Under the pieces are notes generated by a model, which had not been told where the DNA came from, searched no databases, and saw nothing but the letters and a program-made list of their open reading frames with translations. DNA of 64,000 nt from Oscillibacter sp. 1-3 (GTDB lineage: Bacteria > Bacillota > Clostridia > Oscillospirales > Oscillospiraceae). The stretch spans positions 2,274 through 66,273 of the forward strand of contig NZ_KE159707.1 in assembly GCF_000403435.2 (NCBI RefSeq), in the 5' to 3' direction. The translations under genes and the position numbers were made by a program. Shown in pieces: positions 11,101-19,343 of the stretch. Position 1 is the first letter of the stretch. Each line of letters starts with the position of its first letter.

Positions 11101-11849
11101 TCCACCGTCAGCTCCCCATTCTCAACCTTCACATTGCAGGCGGAGAGGGCGGCGGGGACAGACGCGCCGTTTACATCCAGATAGGTGACGGTTTTGCCGT
11201 CCAGCAGGCTGTTCCCGTCATAAATCTTGCTGCTAAAGTCGGCTGTCCAGGGGATGGCCTTGGGCAGCACCAGCAGCCGCTCCGCCGTGGTCAGCTCCAC
11301 ATTGTCATAGATGGCGCTGTCCACGGTGATGATAATGCCGTAGGAGCCGGTAGAGGTGACGGAAACATGGTTGTCCAGCGTGGTGCCGACATAGCGGTGG
11401 AACGCCGGGGCCACGTTATAGACCACTGTGTAGGCGCTGCCGCTGAACTCCACGCCGGTAGTCATGTGGGTCTTGTAGGCCGGGTCCAGGGTAAACGCGC
11501 TCAGGGTCAGGGCGGGGACGTTGATCTGCGCCCAGCTTCCACAGGTGTCGCAGGTGTACTTGACCCGCCCGCCAGCGGAGGCGGTGGCCTTGACAATATC
11601 CGGGTTCAGCTCCGCGCCGGAGAGACAGCGGTGAGCAGCCGCAACACCGCCGTTGTCCTCATCGGTGAAGTCCACCATGAGATAGACGGGGTTCTTGTCC
11701 GGGGCCGTGTAGTGGGAATCCGGCGCGGGCCATGTGGCGGGGTTGTCATCTGTGGTGGCAGCAAACGCCTGGGCGGGCAGCAGGGCCACACTCAGGCAGA
11801 AGGCCAGGATCATACTCATTACGCGGGAAAGGTTTTTCGTTTTTCGCAT
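5157..11849 (-). CDS. Giant secreted surface protein with YDG/MBG-type repeats and C-terminal SLH domains
   Basis: A 2230-residue secreted protein. A signal peptide (MRKTKNLSRVMSMILAF, then ALLPAQAFAA) occupies residues 1-31. The body alternates two repeat types: YDG/MBG-like beta domains (for example KTYDGQSTALP, followed by NAGSYTATVSF) and 13 copies of a motif of the form EYSxDGGxTW. The C-terminus carries three SLH domains (about residues 2030-2215; AEVAAILYRLL, RAELATILARF, RAETIVMVNRIL), which bind the secondary cell wall polymer. It is probably a long adhesin or stalk on the cell surface. A GAAAGGAGA box precedes the ATG. It sits 27 bases after the related gene at 11877-17708, so the two are co-transcribed, and a strong terminator follows. 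It lies inside the conjugation operon, suggesting a role in mating contact or host adhesion. Confidence 0.88.
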   Translation of the reverse strand: MRKTKNLSRVMSMILAFCLSVALLPAQAFAATTDDNPATWPAPDSHYTAPDKNPVYLMVDFTDEDNGGVAAAHRCLSGAELNPDIVKATASAGGRVKYTCDTCGSWAQINVPALTLSAFTLDPAYKTHMTTGVEFSGSAYTVVYNVAPAFHRYVGTTLDNHVSVTSTGSYGIIITVDSAIYDNVELTTAERLLVLPKAIPWTADFSSKIYDGNSLLDGKTVTYLDVNGASVPAALSACNVKVENGELTVDTASPVTRPVAAGPYAIGATITDDNYVWQTEDGKYNTVYTLAWIFPATNTIYVGDTVQAVRLTTGSSVYASPYTWTIDPSYAGFNSSKPGSTEVQAVITKGGTSFGRVTIPVTVVPRPILSVEEVVRTAPMGTAFNKLGLPSTVSVVAEGGTGNAQTVTGVPVTWSSTGYDPYALTQTVKGTLNLTNFPQLSGENIPAVTATVNLTYGTVEAPSISDYTKTYDGQSTALPMPGLPEGIQSVTVAYKGTANNGRPYSSSNPPVNAGSYTATVSFVMEQGYPQLSTTAVSYTIEKAAQTCPAPTLAAAATNSLTLNTVENAEYSMDGQVWQDSPVFKNLDAGTAYTLYQRLKATEDGNYDASPAVSAQFSTEYTTVDPGDLSAVLKPQSYPYTGNPIAYQVPTISHVTRSTVTYTVDGQTTTAAPTNAGTYPVTVSFTMQAGTAQLEPVTSTLTITKVEQNAPNPPRASNTATNSITVTAIPGAVFSIDGGKTWQASTIFEGLTPDTAYTILAKYPGDRNHEESPTSSAIIRTTRQNASAGTVQSAVYTYDGTPKSLVADVPAGCTEVVQTFTGTKGTSYGPATEPPVNPGVYNVKVSYTMQSGYAELQPQYATLTINKAIPARPLAPVVTGVTDSSITIEVVDGMAYSIDGGVTWQTTGTFTGLTRDTTYEIKVKAVETACYKELEGPSTMQATEKTVVTFERFADQTVEYNGHAQTYTLPKSNPGIASMTITGYDGIATPPITVGDYVVNIDFVAADGYMLPETLPAPVLHITRASGEAGTIRPVLKDETVTYTGAPQRYHGADGIEGISSVALTYTGADGVESTTAPTNAGVYHVTAIFSPDANHTLAAGNYTATLTIRKAGQDTPMASLESSSAHALTVSAIPGAEYSIDGGTTWQTGNTFSGLDADKSYTILVRMAEDENHTASGTRPVSGRTTDTPVNILDTDMPAYSTVYNGNRQPYPYTDLLTSMEGIRSVSVMYVGTLASGNPYETSEAPVDAGTYKVRFYLVAEDGYDLSAEQVYADMTISKAPQTMTNPPTIARRTTTTIALNPVPGAEYSMDGGETWQDSPKFTGLTPDTSYTFTQRMKETDNLTASDSQSVEGRTVADTGLNYEIDYRKEIITFDPDVVEAGEDYTLTNGLPNNGGITPGTTIYVRLVDDGTGKPGPVVMEVLPERPTAPDVKVNPFDFTMNTTTGMEYSDDGGETWKPCEDRQNVEDRQGETLLVRIAATDDSFKSDPTTVTVPVRGAAPVLTIDNAAERMDATSAMEYSRDSGKTWIACLDNMDLSELTNATLLVRYACDSTKPASNHATVTVPSRNAAPTADIDRVAELLTVSGTAPEYRTESGWTAVPADGLDVSSFYGKELAVREKYDSDHFASLPVLVKVPQKGDKPDLTIDRDKQTVNTTAGMEYSTDGGKTWTKCDPDMDVSNLTGQTILVREAATEDKFASDSTELRIPNRTENPVVELDTVTETVNTTTNMDYSIDSGLTWNPCNKPMDVSNLTGQTIIIRNHGNSDSFPSSGVTVTIPVRREAPKVEVDSKAQTVSSDKGVEFSADGGKTWTTLSKSLNTADYLGKTVLFRYPATREDFASRTVTVVISKHPGAPVLVFDPDNETLNTTPDMEYSTDGGKTWKPCPNPLDVSDLAGKDVLIRYPGKGDGLPGETVTVKIPDRRKAPSVGHTDETRQGRNDGTFTKTDKTMEYRLLPDGKWTAITGNTVRGLAPGTYEVRYAATASEMASQVQKVTIAKGGSTGGIGDLTTPGSKLSLLNRKDHIAYIAGRTSTQAAPNADITRAEVAAILYRLLTPEAKAAYGTNINRFKDVPAGAWYGTAVSTLCNMGVITGYQDGSFGPQRNITRAELATILARFCDSSGNNTVLDRFTDISHSWARKYINLAADAGLVYGYTDGTFRPDQNITRAETIVMVNRILGRSASADTVVKGYKTFSDVAAGAWYYWDIVEASNGHSFSMDGSTEKWTALG

Positions 11850-11876
11850 AGGCAGAAAATTCTCCTTTCAGCTTTC

Positions 11877-14800
11877 TCAAAAATCAAACACAATGGAATA
11901 GGTGATGTTGCTCTTGTTATACATACAGTCGTGGTTCGTATAGTAATAGAACCGCATCTGCGTATAGGTGCCGGTGGGCAGCTTGCCGGAGAGGGTCACG
12001 CCGTTATTCGTAGTCTTATAGGCGATCTCATCCCATTGGCCGGTGCGAATGTTATAGGCTTCAACCCTGCCGTAGTCGCTGCCGTTGTGACCGCTGACGG
12101 GCGGCACATCAAAGGTGTACTCGGTGATGTAGCCATAGATCGTCTCCCCATCGTCATTGAAGCTGATGCCGGTTTCCTCAATGAAGGAGTTGGCGGAGGT
12201 CAGGGTCATGCCGCCGCCCACATCATCCGCCACAAAGAACACGATAGCAGACCAGGGAGAAGCCGCGCCATAGGCGTCCACCGCTCTGCATTTGATAAGG
12301 TGCTTTCCATATCCGTAAGTGGTGGTTTCCTTGTCCCTGCCGTCCCATTCATAAGTAATAGCGTCCCCTTCCGGGTCGGTAGAGCGAGCGGTGATCGTCA
12401 CCGCTTGGCTGGGGCGCACCACGCCGTTGGCGGGGTTCCGGGAGATCACGGGCTTGCTGGGGGCCTGATTGACAAATTCAATGGTCTTTTCCTGCCAGGG
12501 GGAAGCCGCGCCATAAGCGTCTACTGCCCGGACACGAATGGTATGGGTGCCGTTCCGGGAATACCAGCCGGAGGAAACATAGTCCCCGCCCCATTCCAGC
12601 CGGACCGTATCGCCGTCCGGGTCACTGGCCGTAGCGGAGACATTGGCAAAGAAGTTATTGCCGCTGGTCTGCCGGGTTACGCTGGCGGTGAAGCTGGTGA
12701 TAACAGGAGCGTTGTTGATAAATTCAATCGTCCGGCTCTCCCAGGCGGAGGCCGCGCCCCACTCATCCACAGCACGAACGCGGATGGTGTGCGTACCGAC
12801 TTCGTAATAGCCGTCCTGCTGGTACTCGCTGCTCCATTCCAGATGCACAGCGTCCCCGTCCGGGTCGGAGGCCACGGCGTTCAGATCGGCGTAGAAGCGG
12901 CCATCCTTCATGTTCCGGGTGGCGTTGGCGGTAAAGCTCTCAATGATTGGGGCGGTGTTGGTCACGGTGATGTTGGCAAAGGCACTGGTCAGGTTGCCCG
13001 CGTCATCCCGCACTGTGGCGGTGATGGTGTAGGTTCCTTCGGCATAGAGGGCCAGATCACCGCCGTCATTGGAAAGGAAGCCGGTGTTGCTGTCCAGGGT
13101 GACGGGCCTGCCGCCCAGCTTCACGCCCCAGCTTACGGGCAGACTGCCCGCTCCGCTGATGCCCACGGGGAACTTGGTTCCGATATGGATGGAATCGGGA
13201 GCGGTGACGGTCAGGGCGGCTTTGAAAATGATGGTAATACTCTGGCTGGCGGTGGCAGTCTTGCCATTGCTGTCCCGGAGGGTGGCGGTCAGGGTGTACT
13301 CGCCGGGTTCGGGGAAGATCACGGTGCCGCCGTCATTGTCCAGAGTGGAGAGGTCAATCAGGCAGGCCGCGCCGTCCTTCTGAGCGGACCATGCGATAAC
13401 TGCCCCGTCCGGGTTAAAGAGCTTATCCATGACCACGGGGACGCGGTTGCCCACATACTCCATATCCGCCATGGAGAATTGCAGGGAGCCAACGGGCAGA
13501 ACAGTAATGGTGTCGCTGGCGGTGAAGGTCCGGCCCAGGCCGTCCCGCAGAGTGCCGATCAGCCGGAACTCTCCGCCTTGGGTGAACTGAATCGCCCCGC
13601 CCAGGTTGTTCAAATCGCCAGTAACGTAGGTGGAGAGGTCTGCGGGCTTGCCGTCCTTCTCCAAGGACCACTCCACAGGCAGCTCAATGTTATTGCCCAG
13701 GGTCCGCACCTGTACCGTCTCGCCGGTGTAGACCTGCCGCTCCACCATATCCACCTGCAATTCCTGATCGGCCAGAACCTCAATGCTGGGACCGTCAAAG
13801 GAGAACACCCGCCCGGTGGGGTCGGTGATCTCACAGCCGAGGGTGAACACGCCCGCGTGTTTGATACGAATGTCGCCGGGATTGGTGGTCAGGTTTCCGG
13901 CAACGTAGGTCCCCCAATTCTGACGGAGGCCGTAGGTGTCATCAATGTGCCACTTGACGGCGGCATCCTCCACCACGTTCTTGGATTCAACGGCCACGGT
14001 AAAGATGCTGTCCGTGTGGGCGTAGTTGGGCATCGTCCAGGCCACGGTGGGAATGGGATAGACGGTGAACGCCTGCTCATATGAATAGCTGCGGCCTCCC
14101 GCGTCCTTGAAACTGGCGGTCAGCTTATACTCGCCCGCCTGCTTGAATTGGACTTTCCCGCCGTCAGCGGTCAGTTCCCCGGTCACATAGTCGGAGACAG
14201 GGACATTCTCGCCGTTCCGGGTCAGGGACCAGCGCAGGGGGTTCTCGCCCAATTCCTCAAAGCCTGTCACCAGCGTGACAACAGAATCGGTGTGGAACAT
14301 TTTGGGCAGATAGAAGCCGGACACGCCCACGGGGTAAATCTGGATGGAATCGCTGGCGGTGGTCACGCGGCCCAGCTCATCCGTCACGCTGGCGGTGAAG
14401 GTATAAAGGCCCGCTTCGGAGAAGAAGCCATGCCCGCCTCTGGCGGTCAGGTCAAAGGGCGGTACGATCTCCTTGCCGTCCCGCAGGACTGTCCAGACCA
14501 CTTCGTTGCTGCCCAGATTCTCGGTGGTCAGCCGCACATCCTCCGCAGTATCGGTGTGGCTCATATCGTTGGCGGAAACGCTCAGGCCGACAACAGGGTA
14601 AATCTTGATTGTCTGCGAACAGCTATACTCCCGGTCCAGCGCGTCCACAGCGGAGGCGGTCAGGGTGTAGGTCCCTACTTCGGGGAAACGAACCTTGCCG
14701 CCCAGGTTCCCCAGGTCGCCCAGCATGGAGCCGGTCAGGGAAACCGCCGCGCCGTCCTTCGTCAGCGTCCACGTCACGTCCTGCCCCTGCAAATCGGAGG

Positions 14801-17708
14801 TCAGGAGGTCCACGGGGGTGCTGCTGTCTGTCCACGCGGCGGCGGGGAGGGTAAAGTCCAGGCCCGCCACAGGGTAGACCGCCACAGTGACAGCGGGAGC
14901 GGCGAACACCCGCCCGGTAGCGTCGGTCACGCTGGCGGCAATATCATAGGCCCCGGCGCTGGTGATCTGGATGGTGCCGCCGGTATCGGACAACTCGCCG
15001 GAGTAGGTGGCGGGAGTGCCGGGGTCATTGGAGGGGGTTACGCTCCACGCCACAGGCAGAGCGGTGTCCTTCTCCAGCGTGACGCTGATCTGCTCGTCCG
15101 TATGAGTGGCGGCATCCGCCGTCAGGCCCAGGGAAAGAACGGGATAGACCTCGATGGTCTGCTCATAGGTGAACGCACGGCCCAGGCTGTCCGTCACGGA
15201 GGCGGTCAGGATATTTGTGCCGGTCTGAAGGAATTTCACGTTACCCCCAGCGTTGTCGAGGGTCCCGGTGATACCGGCAGGGAGAGAAACGGGCTGGCCG
15301 TCCACGGCCAGGGACCACGCAATTTTGCTGTCCCCCACATTCTCGGAGGTCATTTTCACCTTCACCGTCTCGTCCGGGTGGGCGAACTCCGGGAGCTTGA
15401 AGGACAGGCTCATGGTGTCCCATACGGCGATGGTGGCGCTGGCGGTGAATGTCCGGCCCAGGTCATCCGTAACGCTGGCGGTTACGGTGTAGTTACCCGC
15501 AGAGGGGAAGGTGATCTCGCCGCCGCTGTTGGTCAGCTCGTTCTCAACCACAGCGCCGTCCTCGGTGGTCACTTCCCAGGTCACGTCCATATCAGTCCCG
15601 GAGAGACTAATGGCGGCGGGCTGGTCAACGTGGGCCGTCTCCGGCGCGTCCAGGGTCAGGACGATCACCGGACAGACCTCCATGGGCAGGGCGGCGGTGT
15701 ACTCCTTCCCCAGCTCATCCGTAACAGCAGCGGTGAGGACATAGGCCCCAGCTCCGTCAAAGGTCAGCTTGCCGCCGTGATCGACCAGAGAAACGGGAAC
15801 ACCCTCGCCGTCATGGGTCAAGGCCCATGCAACAGTCGAGGGTGTTCCATGCTCCACGGTCAAGCTGATCGCCGCCGCTTCGTCCTCATGCAGTTTTTCC
15901 AGGTCGGAGGTCAAGGAGAGGGACAGGTTCGTGATAACCTTGATTGTCACGGGTTCGGAAGAAAACTCCCGGCCCTGGGCATCCTTGGCGATAGCGGTGA
16001 GGATGTAGTCCCCAGCACCGTCAAAGGTGAGCGTCCCGCCGTTGGCGGAGAGGGTCACGGGAACCTCCTTGCCGTCCCTGGTCAGTGTCCAGCGGACGGA
16101 ATCGGGTTTGCCGCCCTCCACCGTCAGGCCAATCTCCACAGTTTCATCCTCATGCACCTTGTCCGCGCTGGCGGTCACGGTAGGGACGATCACCGGCAGA
16201 ATGGTGATGGACTGGCTGGCGGTGTACTGCTTTCCGGCAGCGTCCGTGAGGGTGGCGGTCAGGGTGTACTTGCCTGTCCCGGTCAGGGCCAGAGTGCCGC
16301 CATCCTTGGTGAAGCCCTCCGGCATGGGAACGCTGTCCCCGTCCTTGGCCAGCGTCCAGGCCACGGAGCCGGTCAGATCATTTTTCAGCAGCAGCTTCAC
16401 ATCCTCCGTCCGGTCGGTGTAGCCATACTCCGGCAGAGAAAAGGCAATGTCACCGATGGGCAGGACCTCCACAGTTTTCTCGCAGGAGGCGGTGCCGCCG
16501 CTGTTCTCCGCAGTGCCTTTCAGCGTGTAGCGGCCAGCCTCCATGAAGAAGCAGATACCGCCGTCTTTGGTGAAGCCCTCCGGCATGGCGGCAGGTTTTC
16601 CGTCACGGGTCAGCTCCCATGTGACGGCCTCCGCGCCGGTGAGGGTGGTTTTCACGGAGACGGAATCCCCCACATACCGATACGCCGGGAGATCAAAGGC
16701 GATGGTGGGCTTATCGGCCTTGCCGGTGAACAGGACCTTGTTGCCCTTGTCCATGCCGCTGGGGTAGACGATGGAGCAGCCCTTCTCGGACAGCTCCGTG
16801 GCCGCAGCGTCAAAGACCACCTGCACCGGGCCGTCATTCCGGGGCGTGACCACGCCCGCCACGGTGGATTTTCCGGTGATGTTGACAGCAGAGCCGCCCC
16901 ACACCACCAGCCGTCCCTTGACGGTAATGTTATGGAGGTTCAGGATTTTCTCTCCCAGGCCGTTGGCGAGAATCAGATCGCCGTTAAAAACGGCATCCTG
17001 GATGTTCACCGCACCCCGCACCAGTACGGTGTCCTGATAGGTGCCGGTGAGATCACCGGAATCATGGACACTCTGGAAGATATTGCTCATGATCTGCGCC
17101 ATCTCCGCACGGGTGATCTGGCCCTTGGGATTCAAGCGGCCATCACGGTAGCCGCTGACGTAGCTGCGCTCCACCATGGCGGAAACAGCGTCCGCCGCCC
17201 ACGCGCCTACCTGGTTCCGGTCCGGGAACCGGGTCAGAACGGAATTACCGGCAGAGGACAGGCAGACCGTCCGGGCCAGCACCACCATGGCCTGTTCGCG
17301 GGTGATATTCTCATTCGGCCCCATGCGGCTGCTGGAATACCCGGCGAAGGTCCCCATGTGGACCGCCTGGGCGATGTAGTCATGGTGCCAGCTCCCACGG
17401 GGCACGTCCGTGAAGCGGGAAATGTCGGCGCTCTTGTAGGTGTTAAACAGCCGGTCGATCATAGCGGCCATCTGAGCGCGGGTGAGATAGCCGTCCGGGT
17501 TCAGCTTGTCCTCGGACGTACCCACCAGCACACCATTGTTCACCGTCCACGCCAGGGCCTCGTATGCCCAATGGCCGTAGGCGTCGCCGTAGTCGGTGAT
17601 CTTGTTGGCATTGGCGGCATGGGCGTTGACCGCTAAAAGGCTGACCATCATCACCGCCGCCAGGAACAGAGAAAAGAATCGCTTTAGATTGGGAAATTTG
17701 ATGCTCAT
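11877..17708 (-). CDS. Giant secreted surface protein with N-terminal SLH domains and Ig-like repeats
   Basis: A 1943-residue secreted protein. The ATG at 17708 (MSIKFPNLKRFF) has AAAGGAGGACGC immediately before it, so I chose it over an upstream in-frame start that would add 45 residues. A signal peptide (about residues 1-31, ending VNAHAA) is followed by three SLH domains (about residues 35-215; GYLTRAQMAAMIDRLF, REQAMVVLARTV, RAEMAQIMSNIF). The rest is about 14 tandem 90-100-residue domains with motifs such as AGxYTLTASVTDxxGR, then three domains carrying ATASDPDGDTVRLEW that resemble cadherin/PKD-like modules. The C-terminal about 110 residues form a distinct beta-rich end domain. It is likely a cell-wall-anchored adhesin, paired with the downstream giant protein that carries its SLH domains at the other end. 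Confidence 0.88.
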   Translation of the reverse strand: MSIKFPNLKRFFSLFLAAVMMVSLLAVNAHAANANKITDYGDAYGHWAYEALAWTVNNGVLVGTSEDKLNPDGYLTRAQMAAMIDRLFNTYKSADISRFTDVPRGSWHHDYIAQAVHMGTFAGYSSSRMGPNENITREQAMVVLARTVCLSSAGNSVLTRFPDRNQVGAWAADAVSAMVERSYVSGYRDGRLNPKGQITRAEMAQIMSNIFQSVHDSGDLTGTYQDTVLVRGAVNIQDAVFNGDLILANGLGEKILNLHNITVKGRLVVWGGSAVNITGKSTVAGVVTPRNDGPVQVVFDAAATELSEKGCSIVYPSGMDKGNKVLFTGKADKPTIAFDLPAYRYVGDSVSVKTTLTGAEAVTWELTRDGKPAAMPEGFTKDGGICFFMEAGRYTLKGTAENSGGTASCEKTVEVLPIGDIAFSLPEYGYTDRTEDVKLLLKNDLTGSVAWTLAKDGDSVPMPEGFTKDGGTLALTGTGKYTLTATLTDAAGKQYTASQSITILPVIVPTVTASADKVHEDETVEIGLTVEGGKPDSVRWTLTRDGKEVPVTLSANGGTLTFDGAGDYILTAIAKDAQGREFSSEPVTIKVITNLSLSLTSDLEKLHEDEAAAISLTVEHGTPSTVAWALTHDGEGVPVSLVDHGGKLTFDGAGAYVLTAAVTDELGKEYTAALPMEVCPVIVLTLDAPETAHVDQPAAISLSGTDMDVTWEVTTEDGAVVENELTNSGGEITFPSAGNYTVTASVTDDLGRTFTASATIAVWDTMSLSFKLPEFAHPDETVKVKMTSENVGDSKIAWSLAVDGQPVSLPAGITGTLDNAGGNVKFLQTGTNILTASVTDSLGRAFTYEQTIEVYPVLSLGLTADAATHTDEQISVTLEKDTALPVAWSVTPSNDPGTPATYSGELSDTGGTIQITSAGAYDIAASVTDATGRVFAAPAVTVAVYPVAGLDFTLPAAAWTDSSTPVDLLTSDLQGQDVTWTLTKDGAAVSLTGSMLGDLGNLGGKVRFPEVGTYTLTASAVDALDREYSCSQTIKIYPVVGLSVSANDMSHTDTAEDVRLTTENLGSNEVVWTVLRDGKEIVPPFDLTARGGHGFFSEAGLYTFTASVTDELGRVTTASDSIQIYPVGVSGFYLPKMFHTDSVVTLVTGFEELGENPLRWSLTRNGENVPVSDYVTGELTADGGKVQFKQAGEYKLTASFKDAGGRSYSYEQAFTVYPIPTVAWTMPNYAHTDSIFTVAVESKNVVEDAAVKWHIDDTYGLRQNWGTYVAGNLTTNPGDIRIKHAGVFTLGCEITDPTGRVFSFDGPSIEVLADQELQVDMVERQVYTGETVQVRTLGNNIELPVEWSLEKDGKPADLSTYVTGDLNNLGGAIQFTQGGEFRLIGTLRDGLGRTFTASDTITVLPVGSLQFSMADMEYVGNRVPVVMDKLFNPDGAVIAWSAQKDGAACLIDLSTLDNDGGTVIFPEPGEYTLTATLRDSNGKTATASQSITIIFKAALTVTAPDSIHIGTKFPVGISGAGSLPVSWGVKLGGRPVTLDSNTGFLSNDGGDLALYAEGTYTITATVRDDAGNLTSAFANITVTNTAPIIESFTANATRNMKDGRFYADLNAVASDPDGDAVHLEWSSEYQQDGYYEVGTHTIRVRAVDEWGAASAWESRTIEFINNAPVITSFTASVTRQTSGNNFFANVSATASDPDGDTVRLEWGGDYVSSGWYSRNGTHTIRVRAVDAYGAASPWQEKTIEFVNQAPSKPVISRNPANGVVRPSQAVTITARSTDPEGDAITYEWDGRDKETTTYGYGKHLIKCRAVDAYGAASPWSAIVFFVADDVGGGMTLTSANSFIEETGISFNDDGETIYGYITEYTFDVPPVSGHNGSDYGRVEAYNIRTGQWDEIAYKTTNNGVTLSGKLPTGTYTQMRFYYYTNHDCMYNKSNITYSIVFDF

Positions 17709-17793
17709 GCGTCCTCCTTTCAGATTTTGGATTTTCCGGGGTGTGCTATGTACTAAGGCGGGACCAGCAGGCGGCGGAGCAGATGGCGGGCTG

Positions 17794-18135
17794 TCAATCC
17801 TTATCGCCTCCCTCCGGCCCGGACGTGGCGAAGTAGGCTTCAAATTCCCGCTGCTGGGCAGGGGTCAGGGAGGTGAAGTGTTCCCCCTCAAAGCCGCACA
17901 GCAGGAATGTCCCGGCAATGAAGTCCCCGTTGTCCGTGGGGTTCTCCCGGTTGGGCATGAGTTTCATGTTCTTGCCCTCGCTGTTGCAGATCAGCATGAC
18001 CCGCTGGGGCAGGTAGCACCCCGCCTCAATGGGACCGCCCACGATCTGCTGAAAGGCTTCCAGCGTGTCCTCCACCTTGGCGGGGCGGGGAGCCTCGCCG
18101 GGTTCTACCACCAGAATGTCGATTTTGTTTGCCAT
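17794..18135 (-). CDS. DUF3846 domain protein
   Basis: A 113-residue acidic protein containing the DUF3846 pattern: MANKIDILVVEPGEAP, then a GGPIEAGCYLP segment, CNSEGKNMKLMPNR and DFIAGTFLLCGFEGE. DUF3846 proteins are small and common in Clostridia plasmids and conjugative elements, usually near replication or transfer genes. Their function is unknown. The start has AGGAGG 9 bases before the ATG (in gaaggaggattttctg). It lies between repA and the giant SLH genes on the same strand, with small gaps, so it probably belongs to the same transcript. Confidence 0.8.
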   Translation of the reverse strand: MANKIDILVVEPGEAPRPAKVEDTLEAFQQIVGGPIEAGCYLPQRVMLICNSEGKNMKLMPNRENPTDNGDFIAGTFLLCGFEGEHFTSLTPAQQREFEAYFATSGPEGGDKD

Positions 18136-18166
18136 ACAGAAAATCCTCCTTCGTTTTGTCCGGTTT

Positions 18167-19183
18167 TTATATTCCAGCGGCGTCCTGGGCCAGATCGTGG
18201 CTGACCAGGGATGCGTAATACTGGCTGATGGTTGTGGGCGCGTTGTAGAGCGCCGCCAGGGTGTATGCCTTGATGTTCTTTACCAGCGTGGTGTTCTGGC
18301 TTAGACTGTCCAGAACGTAGGCGATATGCTCATGGTTCAGCTTCAGAAACCGGCTCTTGACCACGCCGGTGGGCATTTCCTCTCCGGCGATACGGATGAA
18401 GTCCCGCCGGGAACAGCAGACCTCCACCATAAGCTCCACATAGCCCTCCAGCGTTTCCTCATCGTAGGGATGCTCGGTCAGGAGCAGGTCAAAGTCGATA
18501 TTTTCTTTTATCAGCTCTCGGTATCCATCCATCTCATCCATCCTCATCCGGCCTTTGGGTCTGGCACGGGCAGACGGAGCGGGGGTAGGGGGAAGGATGG
18601 ATGGGTCAGTATCGTTCAGTTCAGTATTTTTCTTTTCAGTCTTATTAGGGACGGAAAAACCGCTGTCAAGACCGCGCATTTCCAGCGGTGCAGACTGCGG
18701 TTTTTCCGCAGTCAAGAGTGCGGCACTGTCCAGCGGTCTTGACCGCTGATTTTCCGCAGTCTGGGGGGCGGGGGGCGGCGGTGCCTGTTCCGGCTGCTGG
18801 GGCTGGCCGGGTTCCGGGGGCAGGATGAAGTTCTTGACGTAGATGCGGGTGGGCCGTCCCTGGCCCTGCTTCTTCCGCTCGATCAGGCCGATGCCGTCCT
18901 TATCCAATTCCCGGAACAGCTTCGTGGCCTTGTCCTTGCCGCAGCTCATGAGGTTCATAGCGTCCTCTTGGGTGAAGTAGATGTAGACGCGCTTATCGCT
19001 GTCCATCCAGCCGTTTTTCACCGACAGCCCCATACGGTCCAGCAGAAGGCCGTAGAGGACCTTGGCCTCAATGGAAACGCTCTTATACCGGGGGTCTGTC
19101 AGCAGGGCCTTGGGGATACGGTAGAAACTGTACTGTTCCGCTTCGTTGCCGTAGTAGTAGTCCAGATTCAGATTTGACGGCAT
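18167..19183 (-). CDS. repA: RepA_N-type replication initiator protein A
   Basis: A 338-residue initiator-like protein. The N-terminal domain (residues 1-120; DYYYGNEAEQYSFYRIPKAL, then AKVLYGLLLDRMGLS and VYIYFTQEDAM) is the winged-helix RepA_N module of theta-replicating plasmids and Firmicutes conjugative elements. A Pro/Gln-rich linker follows. The C-terminal domain (about residues 225-338) contains the YVELMVEVCCSRRDFIRIAG segment. I chose the ATG at 19183 because GAAGGAGG lies 8 bases upstream; a longer frame would run through the parB terminator hairpin. It probably allows autonomous replication of the excised element. A clear paralogue occurs at 60893-61813. Confidence 0.9.
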   Translation of the reverse strand: MPSNLNLDYYYGNEAEQYSFYRIPKALLTDPRYKSVSIEAKVLYGLLLDRMGLSVKNGWMDSDKRVYIYFTQEDAMNLMSCGKDKATKLFRELDKDGIGLIERKKQGQGRPTRIYVKNFILPPEPGQPQQPEQAPPPPAPQTAENQRSRPLDSAALLTAEKPQSAPLEMRGLDSGFSVPNKTEKKNTELNDTDPSILPPTPAPSARARPKGRMRMDEMDGYRELIKENIDFDLLLTEHPYDEETLEGYVELMVEVCCSRRDFIRIAGEEMPTGVVKSRFLKLNHEHIAYVLDSLSQNTTLVKNIKAYTLAALYNAPTTISQYYASLVSHDLAQDAAGI

Positions 19184-19216
19184 GGTGATTGCCTCCTTCG
19201 TGATGTTGCGGAGAAA

Positions 19217-19258
19217 CAAAAAAGCGCCCCGGTGACTGTTGGTAGTCACCGGGGCGCT
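19217..19258 (-). terminator. Terminator between parB and repA
   Basis: A perfect 15-bp inverted repeat (AGCGCCCCGGTGACT / AGTCACCGGGGCGCT, 6-base loop) with a T run (TTTTTTG) on the minus strand. It lies 86 bases after the parB stop and ends 34 bases before the repA start. A second weaker hairpin (CCCGTC...GACGGG around an ACTGA/TCAGT core) lies at about 19301-19333. Confidence 0.9.
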
Positions 19259-19343
19259 CATGCTCCTGCCGCTTGTTGATTTGTCCATAAACGAAAAAGC
19301 CCGTCCGCAACTGATTTTAGTCAGTCACAGACGGGAGATGTTG

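Noticed and set aside
8331..14084. Very long open frame on the plus strand, antisense to the giant SLH proteins
   Set aside because: It crosses two real genes with signal peptides, SLH domains and repeats on the other strand. It is rich in Gly/Val/His with no domain or ribosome binding site and is a by-product of GC-rich repetitive coding sequence.
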